Shown piece after piece: positions 15,996 through 24,856 of a DNA stretch of 37,050 nucleotides; positions within the stretch are counted from its first letter, which is position 1, and each line of letters opens with the position of its first letter. The stretch covers positions 1 to 37,050 of the forward strand of contig CAYMPA010000012.1 in the NCBI GenBank assembly GCA_964392105.1, given 5' to 3'. The position numbers were made by a program, and so were the translations under genes. Origin of the DNA: UBA7359 sp964392105 (lineage in GTDB: Bacteria > Pseudomonadota > Gammaproteobacteria > Eutrophobiales > Eutrophobiaceae). The notes below the pieces were generated by a model, which was not told where the DNA came from, made no database searches, and worked only from the letters and a program-made list of their open reading frames with translations.

Positions 15996-18764
15996 GTGAA
16001 TAAAACTTATCGCGTAGTCTGGAGTGTTGCCCGCCAGCTATGGGTAGTGGCCAGTGAGCTGGCCAGTGTCGGAGGCAAGGACAAGACCCGTTGCGTAGTC
16101 AGTCGCATGCTGTGCGCTGCGCTGCTGTTGGGCGGGTTGCTGGCTGGCCGGCCGGAGACTGCGCTAGCGTTGTCGGGTTCATGCGGCCCTGGCACAAACT
16201 CAACCATTGCCGGAACCGTTACCGGGACATGTAATCTTGCCGCCGCCGACACCCTCACGCTGAGCAATAGCGGCAAGATTAGTGCCACTGCCACGGCCAC
16301 CAATACATCCAGCCTTTCTACCACCGGTGTATTTAGTAGTGTCAACTTTACCGGCACACTGACCAACAGCGGCAGCATCAGCGCCGCGGCTACACTGAAT
16401 GGCAGCACCAATTTCAGCATCGACGTCACCGCCTATGGCGTGCGGGTTAGTACATTGTCCGGCACCCTGGACAACAGCGGCACGATTACCGCCACGGCTA
16501 CTAACAATGCGAATGAAACCAGCAGTACCACCCTTTCCGTCATCGCCTATGGCGTGTTTGCCACTACGTTGTCCGGTACGCTGGACAACAGCGGCACCAT
16601 TTCCGCCACGGCCACCAATAACGGCAATAATATCAGCTCCAGCATCAGCGTCACCGCCTATGGCGTGCGTGCAAGTACCTTGTCCGGCACACTGGACAAC
16701 AACGGCACCATTAGCGCCACGGCTACCAATAATGGCAATGCTTCCAACTCTCACATTCGCGTCACCGCCTATGGCGTGTTTACCAATACGTTGTCCGGCA
16801 CGCTGACCAACACCGGCACTATCAGCGCCACGGCAGGCAATTCTGGCACTGCTTCCACCGCCATCCACGTCACCGCCTATGGCGTGCGGGTCAGTACATT
16901 GTCTGGTACGCTGACCAACAGCGGCACTATCAATGCCACGGGCGGGAATTCTGGCACGGGCAGTACAACCACAATTAATGTCCGTGGTGCCCAGATAAAC
17001 ACTTTATCCACCACAGGTACACTGAGCAACAGCGGTACCATCAGCGCCAGTGCAACCGGAACCGGCGCTCAAACCGCAACGGGTGTCCGAATTACCGGCA
17101 ACATACAGGCTGGTGGCATCTTTAACAACAGCGGTACTATTTCCGCCACGGTCAGTAATGGCATTGCCACTAATGCCTATTCCCTGCGTGTGGATGCGAG
17201 TGCCGGTGGCACGATTAACAACCTTGCGGGCGGGCTTTTACGCGGCAGACTTTCCGTTGTCGGCGCAGCCGCTGTCAACAATGCCGGTACCATCGAGATC
17301 CCTGACGGCGTGACCGGCAGTATCGCCGGCAACTACACCCAGCAGGCGGGCGGCGTGTTACGCATCGGCGCTTCATCTGCGGCCAGTTTCGGCAAACTGA
17401 CCGTCGGCGGCACGGCCGATCTCACCGCCAGTGGTACGTTCGATGTGAACGTGGCCGGGGTTAATACGTTGGCCACCGGCAATGTACTGACCGGCGCGCT
17501 CACCGCAACCACACTGAATGCGGGCGCCATCACGGTGACGGACAACTCGGCGCTGTTTGATTTTACCGGCGTCGTAGATGGGGCGGGCACGGGCGTTGAC
17601 CTGTCCATTGTTGCCGCAGCAGTAGGCGGTGGCGCCAGTACGCTTTCCAGTGTGCAGGCTAGCGGATTCACACCGGGGATTGGCGCGGCGCAAGTGTATG
17701 ACAGCCTGATCGGCGGTGCGCCCGCCAGCGCGGATATGGGCAATGTGGTCACTGCGCTTGGCACACTTGCCACCCAACAGCAGGTTTCAAATGCGGTGGC
17801 CCAGTCGGTGCCGCTGATGAGCGGTGGTGCGCCACTGACGGGGTTAACCACGGCACGTAGCATCAGCCATATCCTTGAAACAAAGCTGGCGGCCATGCAG
17901 GGCATGGCTTCTGGCGATGGTTTCTTCAGCAAAGGCACTTTGTGGCTCAAACCCTTTGGTTCGCTGGCGCATCAGGATGATCGCAACGGTGCTAGCGGCT
18001 TCGATGCAGATAGCTATGGATTGATGATAGGCGCAAACACGGATATCTCTGAACGGACCAATCTGGCACTGGGCTTTGCCTGGAGCCGGAGTTTTATAGA
18101 CAGTAATTCCTCGGTAGCCGTGCAAAGCACCGATGTAGACAGTTTTCAGTTGGCCGCCTCTGGCAGCATCAATCTCGATGCCGATACGGTCCTGACCCTC
18201 AGTGCCAATGGAGGCATTAACCTGAATGATGGCCAGCGTAACATCACCTTTGGCGGGTTAAGCCGAATTGCAAGGTCAGATTATGACAGCTGGACGGCGC
18301 ATCTCGGCGCGGAGTTTGGACGGCGCTTTAATATTAATGAGAAGGTGAGTTTCATGCCGTCGCTGCGTGCCGACTATACAGTGATCCGGGATGACAGTTA
18401 CACCGAGACTGGGGCCGGGGCGCTTAACCTGAAGGTCGACAGCCACACCACCGATGAATTGCTGCTGGGGGTCGATGGCCGCCTGCGTTATGCCGTGACG
18501 GATGCCACCACGCTCAATATTAATGTCGGCGCGGCCTATGATGCCATCTCGGAGCAGAGTTCCCTCACCTCTGCGTTTGCCGGTGCACCGGGTGCGGGGT
18601 TCACAACAGCAGGTATTGATCCTTCCCACTGGCAGGGCCGGGGCGGCATCGGGCTGACGGTCAAGGTGGCCGACAATATCGATATCACTGCCGGATACGA
18701 TGCCGAGGTACGCAGTGACTTTAGCAACCACACTGGCTCCATCAAACTGGCTTGGGCGTTTTAA
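15996..18764 (+). CDS. Autotransporter with short tandem-repeat passenger
   Basis: A 922-residue type V secreted protein. Residues 1-28 form an extended signal peptide region (NKTYRVVWS, then WVVASELA), followed by a hydrophobic stretch at 37-51 and a likely cleavage after Ala58. The passenger is rich in Ser, Thr, Asn and Gly and has at least five tandem units of about 36-38 residues, each with AYGV and a TLSGTL-NSGTI core, suggesting a beta-helix. From about residue 660 comes the outer-membrane beta-barrel, ending in WAF with the terminal Phe used by the BAM machinery. Start is GTG 15996 with GGGGAG at 15985-15990; the ATG at 15992 is out of frame. GC is clearly higher than in neighbouring blocks, implying transfer. 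A good terminator follows. Confidence 0.92.
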   Translation: MNKTYRVVWSVARQLWVVASELASVGGKDKTRCVVSRMLCAALLLGGLLAGRPETALALSGSCGPGTNSTIAGTVTGTCNLAAADTLTLSNSGKISATATATNTSSLSTTGVFSSVNFTGTLTNSGSISAAATLNGSTNFSIDVTAYGVRVSTLSGTLDNSGTITATATNNANETSSTTLSVIAYGVFATTLSGTLDNSGTISATATNNGNNISSSISVTAYGVRASTLSGTLDNNGTISATATNNGNASNSHIRVTAYGVFTNTLSGTLTNTGTISATAGNSGTASTAIHVTAYGVRVSTLSGTLTNSGTINATGGNSGTGSTTTINVRGAQINTLSTTGTLSNSGTISASATGTGAQTATGVRITGNIQAGGIFNNSGTISATVSNGIATNAYSLRVDASAGGTINNLAGGLLRGRLSVVGAAAVNNAGTIEIPDGVTGSIAGNYTQQAGGVLRIGASSAASFGKLTVGGTADLTASGTFDVNVAGVNTLATGNVLTGALTATTLNAGAITVTDNSALFDFTGVVDGAGTGVDLSIVAAAVGGGASTLSSVQASGFTPGIGAAQVYDSLIGGAPASADMGNVVTALGTLATQQQVSNAVAQSVPLMSGGAPLTGLTTARSISHILETKLAAMQGMASGDGFFSKGTLWLKPFGSLAHQDDRNGASGFDADSYGLMIGANTDISERTNLALGFAWSRSFIDSNSSVAVQSTDVDSFQLAASGSINLDADTVLTLSANGGINLNDGQRNITFGGLSRIARSDYDSWTAHLGAEFGRRFNINEKVSFMPSLRADYTVIRDDSYTETGAGALNLKVDSHTTDELLLGVDGRLRYAVTDATTLNINVGAAYDAISEQSSLTSAFAGAPGAGFTTAGIDPSHWQGRGGIGLTVKVADNIDITAGYDAEVRSDFSNHTGSIKLAWAF
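16424..16980 (+). repeat. Tandem repeats in autotransporter passenger
   Basis: Five units beginning around GCCTATGGCGTG occur at 16431, 16545, 16656, 16767 and 16875, giving periods of 114, 111, 111 and 108 bp, all multiples of three. Units alternate between AYGVR and AYGVF, which points to expansion by duplication of a two-unit block. The partial units on either side are more diverged. Confidence 0.85.
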
Positions 18765-18789
18765 CCGGGATTATCCCGGCAAGCGTATC

Positions 18790-18814
18790 AACGGCGGCCT
18801 TGGTCGCCGTTTTT
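18790..18814 (+). terminator. Rho-independent terminator after autotransporter
   Basis: A 7-bp stem, AACGGCG at 18790-18796 and CGCCGTT at 18105 plus 700 (18805-18811), with an 8-nt loop is followed by a T-run to 18814. It lies 25 bp after the autotransporter stop codon. Confidence 0.8.
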
Positions 18815-18858
18815 GTTTTAGGATCTTGGGGCGGCTGTCCCAATACCCCTGCCCAAAA

Positions 18859-19686
18859 CTATTCTTGTGGTCTTGCGCTTACACCACGCCAGACTTCTGA
18901 CCAGCAACAGTAGTGGTCAAAGCCGGGTAGCACCACGATGGTCGGTTGGTATTCTGCGGGGAAACGGGCGGCATAGGCGCGGGCCACAGCCGGCGGCACC
19001 ATACGGTCGTTATCGCCGACGTAATGGGTTTGAGGTATGTGGGCCAGTGACTTCCAGAAATCTGCCGGATTGAGGGAGTTGGTCAGCGGTGAGATCCGGT
19101 GCAGGCGGATCCACGTGGCGGTATCGAGATTACCGGCGACGGTGATCAGCCGGATCACATCCTTGCGTTTGGCAGCGATCAGCGCGGCTACCGCACCACC
19201 ACCGGAATAACCGACCAGAATCAACAGGGAAGCGCCGAATTGTTGTTTAAGCTGATCGATTGCGACATTACTGGCATCAATCACCGGGGGTGCAAAGCGC
19301 TGACTGGTCCAGTATTGCGTTGAACAATTGCGCCGTTGTACACCCTGTACGTACTGGCAGGGCCGCGCCAGATAGACCGCTGTTGCCGGTTCACGCAACG
19401 CCAGTTGCAGTGCTGCGGGATGGGCGGGGGTTGGGTCTGAAGAAGGGGTCGAACGGTTGACCCAGGCCAAGCCATCGCCTTCGATATAGATAATGAGGGT
19501 GTCGGTTTTTGCTCCTTGTGGTGGCACGAAGGCCGCCAGGTCGAAATCGCCTGCAGGGGTGATTTGCTGATGCCATCCGGCTTCCTCGGCGATGTATTGC
19601 GCATGTTGTCCCCGCTCGGCAAGCGGGGCTATCTTCACGCAGCCCGCAAACAGCAAAGTCATGAGCACCCATGCGCGTGCCCTCAC
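18859..19686 (-). CDS. Lipoprotein alpha/beta hydrolase, copy A
   Basis: A 275-residue exported hydrolase. The N-terminus is a lipoprotein signal with lipobox FAGC. The catalytic triad is recognisable: nucleophile Ser in GYSGGG, Asp in VGDNDRMVPP and His in GFDHYC. A strand IYIEGDGLAW precedes the nucleophile. The start is GTG 19686, overlapping the stop of the upstream TPR-sulfotransferase gene in a GTGA, so translation is coupled. A clear paralogue lies at 22284-23129, and both paralogues sit beside an autotransporter 3' end. The gene is GC-rich like the adjacent autotransporter, with which it converges. The substrate is unknown; a surface esterase or acyl-editing role is conceivable. Confidence 0.85.
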   Translation of the reverse strand: MRARAWVLMTLLFAGCVKIAPLAERGQHAQYIAEEAGWHQQITPAGDFDLAAFVPPQGAKTDTLIIYIEGDGLAWVNRSTPSSDPTPAHPAALQLALREPATAVYLARPCQYVQGVQRRNCSTQYWTSQRFAPPVIDASNVAIDQLKQQFGASLLILVGYSGGGAVAALIAAKRKDVIRLITVAGNLDTATWIRLHRISPLTNSLNPADFWKSLAHIPQTHYVGDNDRMVPPAVARAYAARFPAEYQPTIVVLPGFDHYCCWSEVWRGVSARPQE

Positions 19687-21830
19687 TGTGGAACCAGATC
19701 GCCCAGGGCCTCCAGCAATGGTCCCAGATGGGTCTCATATTTGCGCCAACGCTCGACTGACGTCTTGTAAATCGGTTGGCGCACCTGGGTCACGCTGGCG
19801 GTACGGATGATGCGCTCGTTTTTGTGAAAATCCAGACAGGTGTCGTCCCATTCCAGGCCGCAATATTCAATCAGTTTACGTGCCTGGTTCTCATTGTCGG
19901 CCACCAGGTCTTCATACTGGACCTCGTAGAAGGAACCCTGGGGCAAGACCTCGCGCCAGTGCGCCATCAATTGGACATAATTGCGGTAATAGCGGCCAAT
20001 CTCGGTCAGGTCATAGCTCTGGGATTGTGTCTTGTGGCCGAACAGCTTGGTAAAGCAGGACAGGCAGGTATCAACGGGATTGCGTTTGATATGAACAATC
20101 CTGGCATGCGGCAGGATCAGATGGATCAATCCGAGGCAGTGAAAGTTGGCAGGCATCTTGTCGGTGATACGCCGCGCATCGGGATTGCGTTCCCTCAGTC
20201 CTGCGACATAGCGATCACCAAGGATCTTGAGCTCGGCCTGGGTGATACCGTTCAGGCTTTGAGGATATTCCGGGCTGCAACTTCCCTGCGGATGGTTGGC
20301 GATTTCCAGCAAATCAGGCAGTTCCCCAGCACCATGTACGTCCGGGTGACTGGCGATGATCTGTTCAGTCAGCGTAGTGCCCGAGCGTGGCATGCCCAGC
20401 ACAAAGATCGGCAGCTCGGAAGGACAGCCTTCACCGCGTAGACGGTCAATATTCTCACGGCTGAAGAAGGATCGGATATGCTCGCCATGGCGGTCATTCG
20501 CCTCTGCACTGTACTCGATCCGCTTGCGCCGCAGGCGGCAACCTTGCAGATAGTGTTTGAATGCCAGATCGTATTGCTGGGTGTCGTCGTAGGCCTTGCC
20601 CAGGGCAAAATGCAGCGACAACGCCTTGGTCTCCAGCATGCTGTCAAGTTTTTCGGCCTCGGTGATGAGTGCCGCCAGGTTTTCATCGTCCTCCTTGACC
20701 TTGCTGACCTGAACCAGGGAAAGTTTTGCTCCCATGCTGTCCGGGTTCAACTCAAGGGCGCGGCGGAAACTGGCTTGTGCCTGCTCCATTCGGCCCTGCT
20801 CCATTAGCAGATGGCCTTTGCCGAGATGTGTGGCCTCCAGTTCCGGGTCGAGTTCCAGAGCGCGGGCATAGTCTTGTTCGGCCTGGTCGGGATAAGCGGA
20901 CACCGTATGAATACTGCCCAGTATGCTGTGGATCCCGGCCTTATCGGGCGCCAGTTCCAGCGCCGTTTTGGCCATTTTTTCGGCCTCAGGCAGATTCTTC
21001 TGACTCAGGTAAAGCTGGGCCAGTCCCTCATAGGGCTCCGGGTGATCCGGCCTTAATTGAAGTTCACGCCTGAAGGAAGCCTCAGCCTTGTCCTCCTGCT
21101 CCAGTGTCAGCCAGGTGATAGCAAGATTATGGTGAGCATCGGTATAATCGGGATGAAGGCGGATGGCCTGCTGGAGGAAATCGAGTGCCTTTTCGGGTTG
21201 TTCCATTTCGGTTAACACAGAACCCAGGTTATTCATGGATTCCAGATGTTGCGGTGCCATCGCCAGCACCTTGCGATAATAATCCGTCGCGGCATCCAGT
21301 TTTTTTCGATTACGGCAGATACTGCCTATGTTGTTCAGTGCGGGAACCAGGGAGGGACTGATGGCTAGGGCGCGTTGCTGGCAGGCCTCAGCGCGATCAA
21401 GATCATCACGATCATACCAGGCAATGCCCAGGTTGCTGTGGGCAGAGGCATAGCCCGGATTCAGTTCGACAGCCTTTTCTCCGTGCTCGATGGCTTCGTC
21501 CAGCTGTCCGAGAAGGCGGTACATCTCCCCCAGGTTGGCATGAAACAATCCTATGTCTGGCTGGATCTCAATTGCTTGTGAGATCAATTGCGTTGCCAGT
21601 TCGGTGTTGCCCGACTGGTGCGCGATAATGCCCAATAGATGCAGGGCGGCGGCATGTTTGGGCTGTGCCTGCAGGATTTGGCGTAGTATCGTATCCGCCT
21701 GATATAGATCGCCTGCGGCTTGATGCTGTTCGGCCAAGCGCATGGCCTGCTCAATGTTCAGTTGTTGCTGGCCCGCATCGGAAAACATGTTATTGGGCGA
21801 ATGGGTATTTGGGTTATGACGATCCTTCAT
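19683..21830 (-). CDS. TPR protein with C-terminal sulfotransferase domain
   Basis: A 715-residue two-part protein. Residues about 25-400 form roughly ten tetratricopeptide repeats of 34 residues (repeated patterns such as AHSNLGIAWYDRDDLDRAE, given here in part). From about 470 a sulfotransferase domain follows: VLGMPRSGTTLTEQII is the 5'-phosphosulfate-binding loop and RIVHIKRNPVDTCLSC the 3'-phosphate-binding region for PAPS. Such proteins transfer sulfate to tyrosine, sugar or small-molecule acceptors, with the TPR part binding the target. No clear signal peptide is seen, so cytoplasmic action is likely. It is translationally coupled to the lipoprotein hydrolase. GC-rich codon use matches the autotransporter, suggesting these three genes arrived together. 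Confidence 0.88.
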   Translation of the reverse strand: MKDRHNPNTHSPNNMFSDAGQQQLNIEQAMRLAEQHQAAGDLYQADTILRQILQAQPKHAAALHLLGIIAHQSGNTELATQLISQAIEIQPDIGLFHANLGEMYRLLGQLDEAIEHGEKAVELNPGYASAHSNLGIAWYDRDDLDRAEACQQRALAISPSLVPALNNIGSICRNRKKLDAATDYYRKVLAMAPQHLESMNNLGSVLTEMEQPEKALDFLQQAIRLHPDYTDAHHNLAITWLTLEQEDKAEASFRRELQLRPDHPEPYEGLAQLYLSQKNLPEAEKMAKTALELAPDKAGIHSILGSIHTVSAYPDQAEQDYARALELDPELEATHLGKGHLLMEQGRMEQAQASFRRALELNPDSMGAKLSLVQVSKVKEDDENLAALITEAEKLDSMLETKALSLHFALGKAYDDTQQYDLAFKHYLQGCRLRRKRIEYSAEANDRHGEHIRSFFSRENIDRLRGEGCPSELPIFVLGMPRSGTTLTEQIIASHPDVHGAGELPDLLEIANHPQGSCSPEYPQSLNGITQAELKILGDRYVAGLRERNPDARRITDKMPANFHCLGLIHLILPHARIVHIKRNPVDTCLSCFTKLFGHKTQSQSYDLTEIGRYYRNYVQLMAHWREVLPQGSFYEVQYEDLVADNENQARKLIEYCGLEWDDTCLDFHKNERIIRTASVTQVRQPIYKTSVERWRKYETHLGPLLEALGDLVPQ

Positions 21831-22059
21831 GTAGGGTGGAAAGCATAAACGCGAATACAGGCGTATTCAATCAAAAACCCTGAGCTATAGTCAAATATGG
21901 TGTACGACATGATTAGATGTCTTCCCCTTTAACATCACCTCCTCATCATTGCTTACCTGCTTACAGAAACTCCTTGCTCTAACGGGAATATACATTCTGA
22001 TGTCATCCTTCACGGCGGCACTTAATACGTACTTGCATGCATGTATGATGGGCAGGTGA

Positions 22060-22233
22060 GGGTCTTTCAAGACCACGGGGTTTGATCCGGCCAATGACAG
22101 TATGAATGTCGGTGTCTCGGAGGTTATCTATAAGACCAAGAGTCTGGATATTCGGGCAGCCTACGATTTTGAGGGCAAGTCAGATTACGACAGTCATTCC
22201 GGACAACTGACCCTGCGCTATACTTTCTTTTAA
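22060..22233 (+). pseudogene. 3' remnant of a second autotransporter
   Basis: Read in the frame that ends at TAA 22231-22233, this stretch encodes the last 57 residues of an autotransporter beta-barrel: it starts near FKTTGFDPAND and ends SGQLTLRYTFF, with the terminal aromatic signature. It aligns with the end of the intact autotransporter (GFTTAGIDPSHW to SIKLAWAF) but is clearly diverged. An in-frame stop lies just upstream (22057-22059), with no start or passenger. It is GC-rich, and the paralogous hydrolase gene follows 50 bp later. Confidence 0.8.
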
Positions 22234-22283
22234 GTTTACTACCTGTTTTCACTTTATCCATTGCATGATGGATAATTTAGGTC

Positions 22284-23129
22284 ATGTCATTTTATAGGTG
22301 CATTAGCCTACTATCATGTCTCGTATTGGCGGGTTGTAATCCGATACAGACACGTATTGATTCAGCAAATGATTTAACCGATGATTCAGGGTTTATTAAA
22401 GAAGTCATCTCAACATCACATTTCAAACTCGTTTCCTATCAAAACATAACTCTAACTGATACGGCGGGAACATTTTATATCGAGGGCGATGGTCTGGCCT
22501 GGTTAAGTCGGAAACGTGTCTCACCTAATCCGACACCAAAGAATCCGGTTGCGTTAAAGCTGGCATTAAACGATCCATCAGCCAATGTGATTTACCTGGC
22601 GCGACCGTGCCAGTATGTCGACCTTAAAACAGAGAAACAGTGCCATTCGGACTATTGGACAACGAAACGATTTGCCCCTGAGGTGGTTGCTTCGATGGGT
22701 GAGGCAATCACGCAAATAAAACAGAGCGCCAAACTCAATAAAATACGTTTGGTAGGTTATTCAGGCGGTGGGGCGATCGCAGCGATGCTAGCTGCGACAC
22801 GAAACGATGTGATCGATTTGCGTACTGTTGCGGGTAATCTTGATATCGCGTTGTTTGCTCAAGTTCATAACGTTACACCACTAACCGGTTCATTAAACCC
22901 GGTCGATTTTGTTAAAGACCTTGTTGCTATACCGCAAACTCATTTTGTAGGGCTGGATGATAACGTAATACCTACTAAGATTGCTGAATCTTACAAGGAC
23001 AGGTTCGCCAGGTTCGATGTAAACTTGCGTTGTTTCTCGATTCATAAAGTAGACAATGCATCGCATTCCAGTGGCTGGTTAAAGAATTGGGATCGATTAG
23101 TAAATTTAAGCATTCGATGTAAAAGATAA
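22284..23129 (+). CDS. Lipoprotein alpha/beta hydrolase, copy B
   Basis: A 281-residue paralogue of the hydrolase at 18859-19686. Shared blocks include FYIEGDGLAW, YLARPCQYV, the nucleophile GYSGGG, VAGNLD and IPQTHFVG. The triad is complete, with Ser, Asp in VGLDDNVIPT and His in ASHSSGW. The signal peptide ends in a lipobox, LAGC. Base composition is AT-richer than copy A, so the two copies were not made by recent local duplication. It follows the autotransporter remnant on the same strand, repeating the association of this hydrolase with autotransporter genes. The ATG at 22284 has no strong ribosome-binding site. Confidence 0.85.
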   Translation: MSFYRCISLLSCLVLAGCNPIQTRIDSANDLTDDSGFIKEVISTSHFKLVSYQNITLTDTAGTFYIEGDGLAWLSRKRVSPNPTPKNPVALKLALNDPSANVIYLARPCQYVDLKTEKQCHSDYWTTKRFAPEVVASMGEAITQIKQSAKLNKIRLVGYSGGGAIAAMLAATRNDVIDLRTVAGNLDIALFAQVHNVTPLTGSLNPVDFVKDLVAIPQTHFVGLDDNVIPTKIAESYKDRFARFDVNLRCFSIHKVDNASHSSGWLKNWDRLVNLSIRCKR

Positions 23130-23154
23130 CGGATGATTCTCATGACATATCATG

Positions 23155-23259
23155 TCAAACAATCTCTTCAAACGTTGCGGTAAAGTGACGTAGAAAGGGT
23201 GGAGCGTTCGTTATGCGCAGCCCAGCCATTTTATCACGTTGCTCAAAAAGCTCAGCTGT
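23155..23259 (-). pseudogene. 3' remnant of a second tryptophanase-type gene
   Basis: Translated on the minus strand, this segment gives 34 residues and a stop that match the C-terminus of the intact lyase at 25062-26420 in 27 of 34 positions (shared GLR-TNAPPFLRHFTATFEEIV). The differences are spread out, so it is the stump of an older paralogue and not a fresh duplication. The upstream coding sequence is gone; beyond 23259 the match ends. Confidence 0.85.
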
Positions 23260-23507
23260 TCCTGTTTCAGACCAATCAAAATTGATTTTATAAAATATAC
23301 AACTTATGAGATATCAGTATTATTACTCTTATCTTGGTGTCCGTTAATTCGGGGGAAGATCATAAGCCAAAGTCATTTTCTGATCTCGTTAAAGCAGTTC
23401 GCCAGTATCATGATCTTTTAAGTAAGAGTACTTGAATATATATTTAAAAGATCTTTATCGGAAAATATCTTATTTTCTAATGTTGGATATTTCTACTTTC
23501 TAATGAT
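23260..23507. other. Intergenic stretch, nothing recognised
   Basis: About 250 AT-rich bases between the tryptophanase remnant and the end of the fic gene. No repeat, terminator or supported ORF is seen. Confidence 0.5.
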
Positions 23508-24716
23508 TTAAACGCCTGGTGCTAAATTTGGAAAATACCAGGGTTCAGCATGCTCTGGTATTTCCCATTTTAACGGTGATTTAGAACTCGTTTCGCTTAA
23601 CAAACCATCATCTTTCAATTGTCCAATTAATCGGCGTGCAGAACGCTCCGGCATACCAGATAGTTCAAAGGCCAATGATCGTTCTAATTTTCCTTTAACG
23701 AAGGCATTGTAAAGAATCAAACCAGCAACTTCTTTTACCTTACCCGTAACGCCCGGGACTCGCCCATCGATTCTGGCTTGAATATAACTATCAATCCGTT
23801 CATGCATGTTATTCAACTGTAATAAATCACTGATGTAATCAATTTGATCAATCGCGGTATCAAGCATGAAATCACAAAAATTAATCAGATATTTTTCGCT
23901 TAATACTCCTCTACCATCAAGATCACCTTGTCGACTACTATCTGCACGTGAAAGTAATGTTTTATATTGATCTGATGAACGAGCAATACCCCGACTCAAA
24001 CACCAAACTCCATAGCTTTCCAAACCGATACTTTTTAACGCCTCGTCAGTGAACAAACGGGCCACGCGTCCATTACCATCAGCAAAGGGATGTATCCAAA
24101 CCATGCGATGATGCGCACACATTGCAGCAATAAATTTTTTATCCCCCGCATAACGATTCGGATGGTATACCTCACAAAATTGTTGCATCAAGGATGTAAT
24201 ATTTTCGGGATCTGGAGGTACGTGCTGACCAACGTCAACAAGTTCAGTACGCCATTCGCCCGGGACAAGCTTTCCCTTAACTTCGCCTTGTTGATCTCTT
24301 AATAGCCACAAACTTTCCGGAATTCCCTGATAAAATTGACTATGGATCGCTTTGAAAAACTCTGGGGCATATAGCGTATCTTGATCAAAAGCTTGTTCCT
24401 CGATCCAGTTTTGTACCTGAATATGTGAGACAGATTCTTTCTGCAAATCACGTTTTGCTGGATCCTCAGAATACTCTCCCTTTTGAGCTGCCCGAATCTC
24501 ATGCGGCCGGGTTTTATTTCCCTCAATCAAGTTGGAATAATAGGAATTAATTACGGCCATATACTCACGAATGGTGTTTCGTGTTTCATCAACCAGATTA
24601 CCCGATAGCTTTGCAGACGAAGTCGCCAGCCTCACTGCCTTATCAGGTAATTGGGTCGCTTCCAATACCCGTTCACTGGGGACAAAAGGTGAAAAATCAT
24701 GTGTCGTCGTTGTCAT
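23508..24716 (-). CDS. Fic-domain AMP transferase with winged helix
   Basis: A 402-residue Fic protein. The catalytic motif HPFADGNGRVAR is at residues 209-220 with all expected residues (His, Gly-Asn-Gly-Arg). An N-terminal inhibitory helix carries Ser-x3-Glu-Gly (SNLIEG, residues 61-66), so it is the self-inhibited class II type. The C-terminal region (about 320-395) resembles a winged helix (RSARRLIGQLKDDGLL). Fic enzymes move AMP from ATP to target proteins. The DNA-binding-like end and the repeats around its promoter suggest autoregulation. It has no toxin-antitoxin partner gene nearby. Confidence 0.92.
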   Translation of the reverse strand: MTTTTHDFSPFVPSERVLEATQLPDKAVRLATSSAKLSGNLVDETRNTIREYMAVINSYYSNLIEGNKTRPHEIRAAQKGEYSEDPAKRDLQKESVSHIQVQNWIEEQAFDQDTLYAPEFFKAIHSQFYQGIPESLWLLRDQQGEVKGKLVPGEWRTELVDVGQHVPPDPENITSLMQQFCEVYHPNRYAGDKKFIAAMCAHHRMVWIHPFADGNGRVARLFTDEALKSIGLESYGVWCLSRGIARSSDQYKTLLSRADSSRQGDLDGRGVLSEKYLINFCDFMLDTAIDQIDYISDLLQLNNMHERIDSYIQARIDGRVPGVTGKVKEVAGLILYNAFVKGKLERSLAFELSGMPERSARRLIGQLKDDGLLSETSSKSPLKWEIPEHAEPWYFPNLAPGV

Positions 24717-24828
24717 AGCGCTATTTGGCCGGTTTACTTATTTATAACTTAATGTTTTATATGCTATTAGTATAGAAATATCAAGAAATATAGCGCTATT
24801 TGGCCGGTTTTGTGGCCGGTTAGCGCTA
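24715..24828 (-). promoter_or_regulatory. fic promoter bracketed by repeated operators
   Basis: A minus-strand promoter reads TTGATA (24779-24784), a 17-bp spacer and TATAAA (24756-24761). Two identical 21-bp direct repeats, whose core is TAGCGCTATTTGGCCGGTTT, flank it: one at 24790-24810 just upstream of the -35 and one at 24715-24735 across the ribosome-binding site and start codon. A third, rearranged unit (GGCCGGT then TAGCGCTA) lies at 24814-24828. The palindrome TAGCGCTA thus occurs three times. This fits a repressor site, possibly bound by the winged helix of the Fic protein itself. Confidence 0.65.
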
Positions 24829-24856
24829 ATAACTGCACAAAATTTAAAGTTATTTG

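Noticed and set aside
16007..18745. Long minus-strand and alternate-frame ORFs across the autotransporter
   Set aside because: They are shadows caused by GC-rich, repetitive coding sequence; the sense frame has signal peptide, repeats and a barrel.
21891..22094. 67-residue minus-strand ORF between the TPR gene and the autotransporter remnant
   Set aside because: Not recognised, no ribosome-binding site, and it overlaps the autotransporter remnant on the other strand.
23239..23421. 60-residue plus-strand ORF
   Set aside because: Overlaps the tryptophanase remnant, low complexity, no supporting signal.
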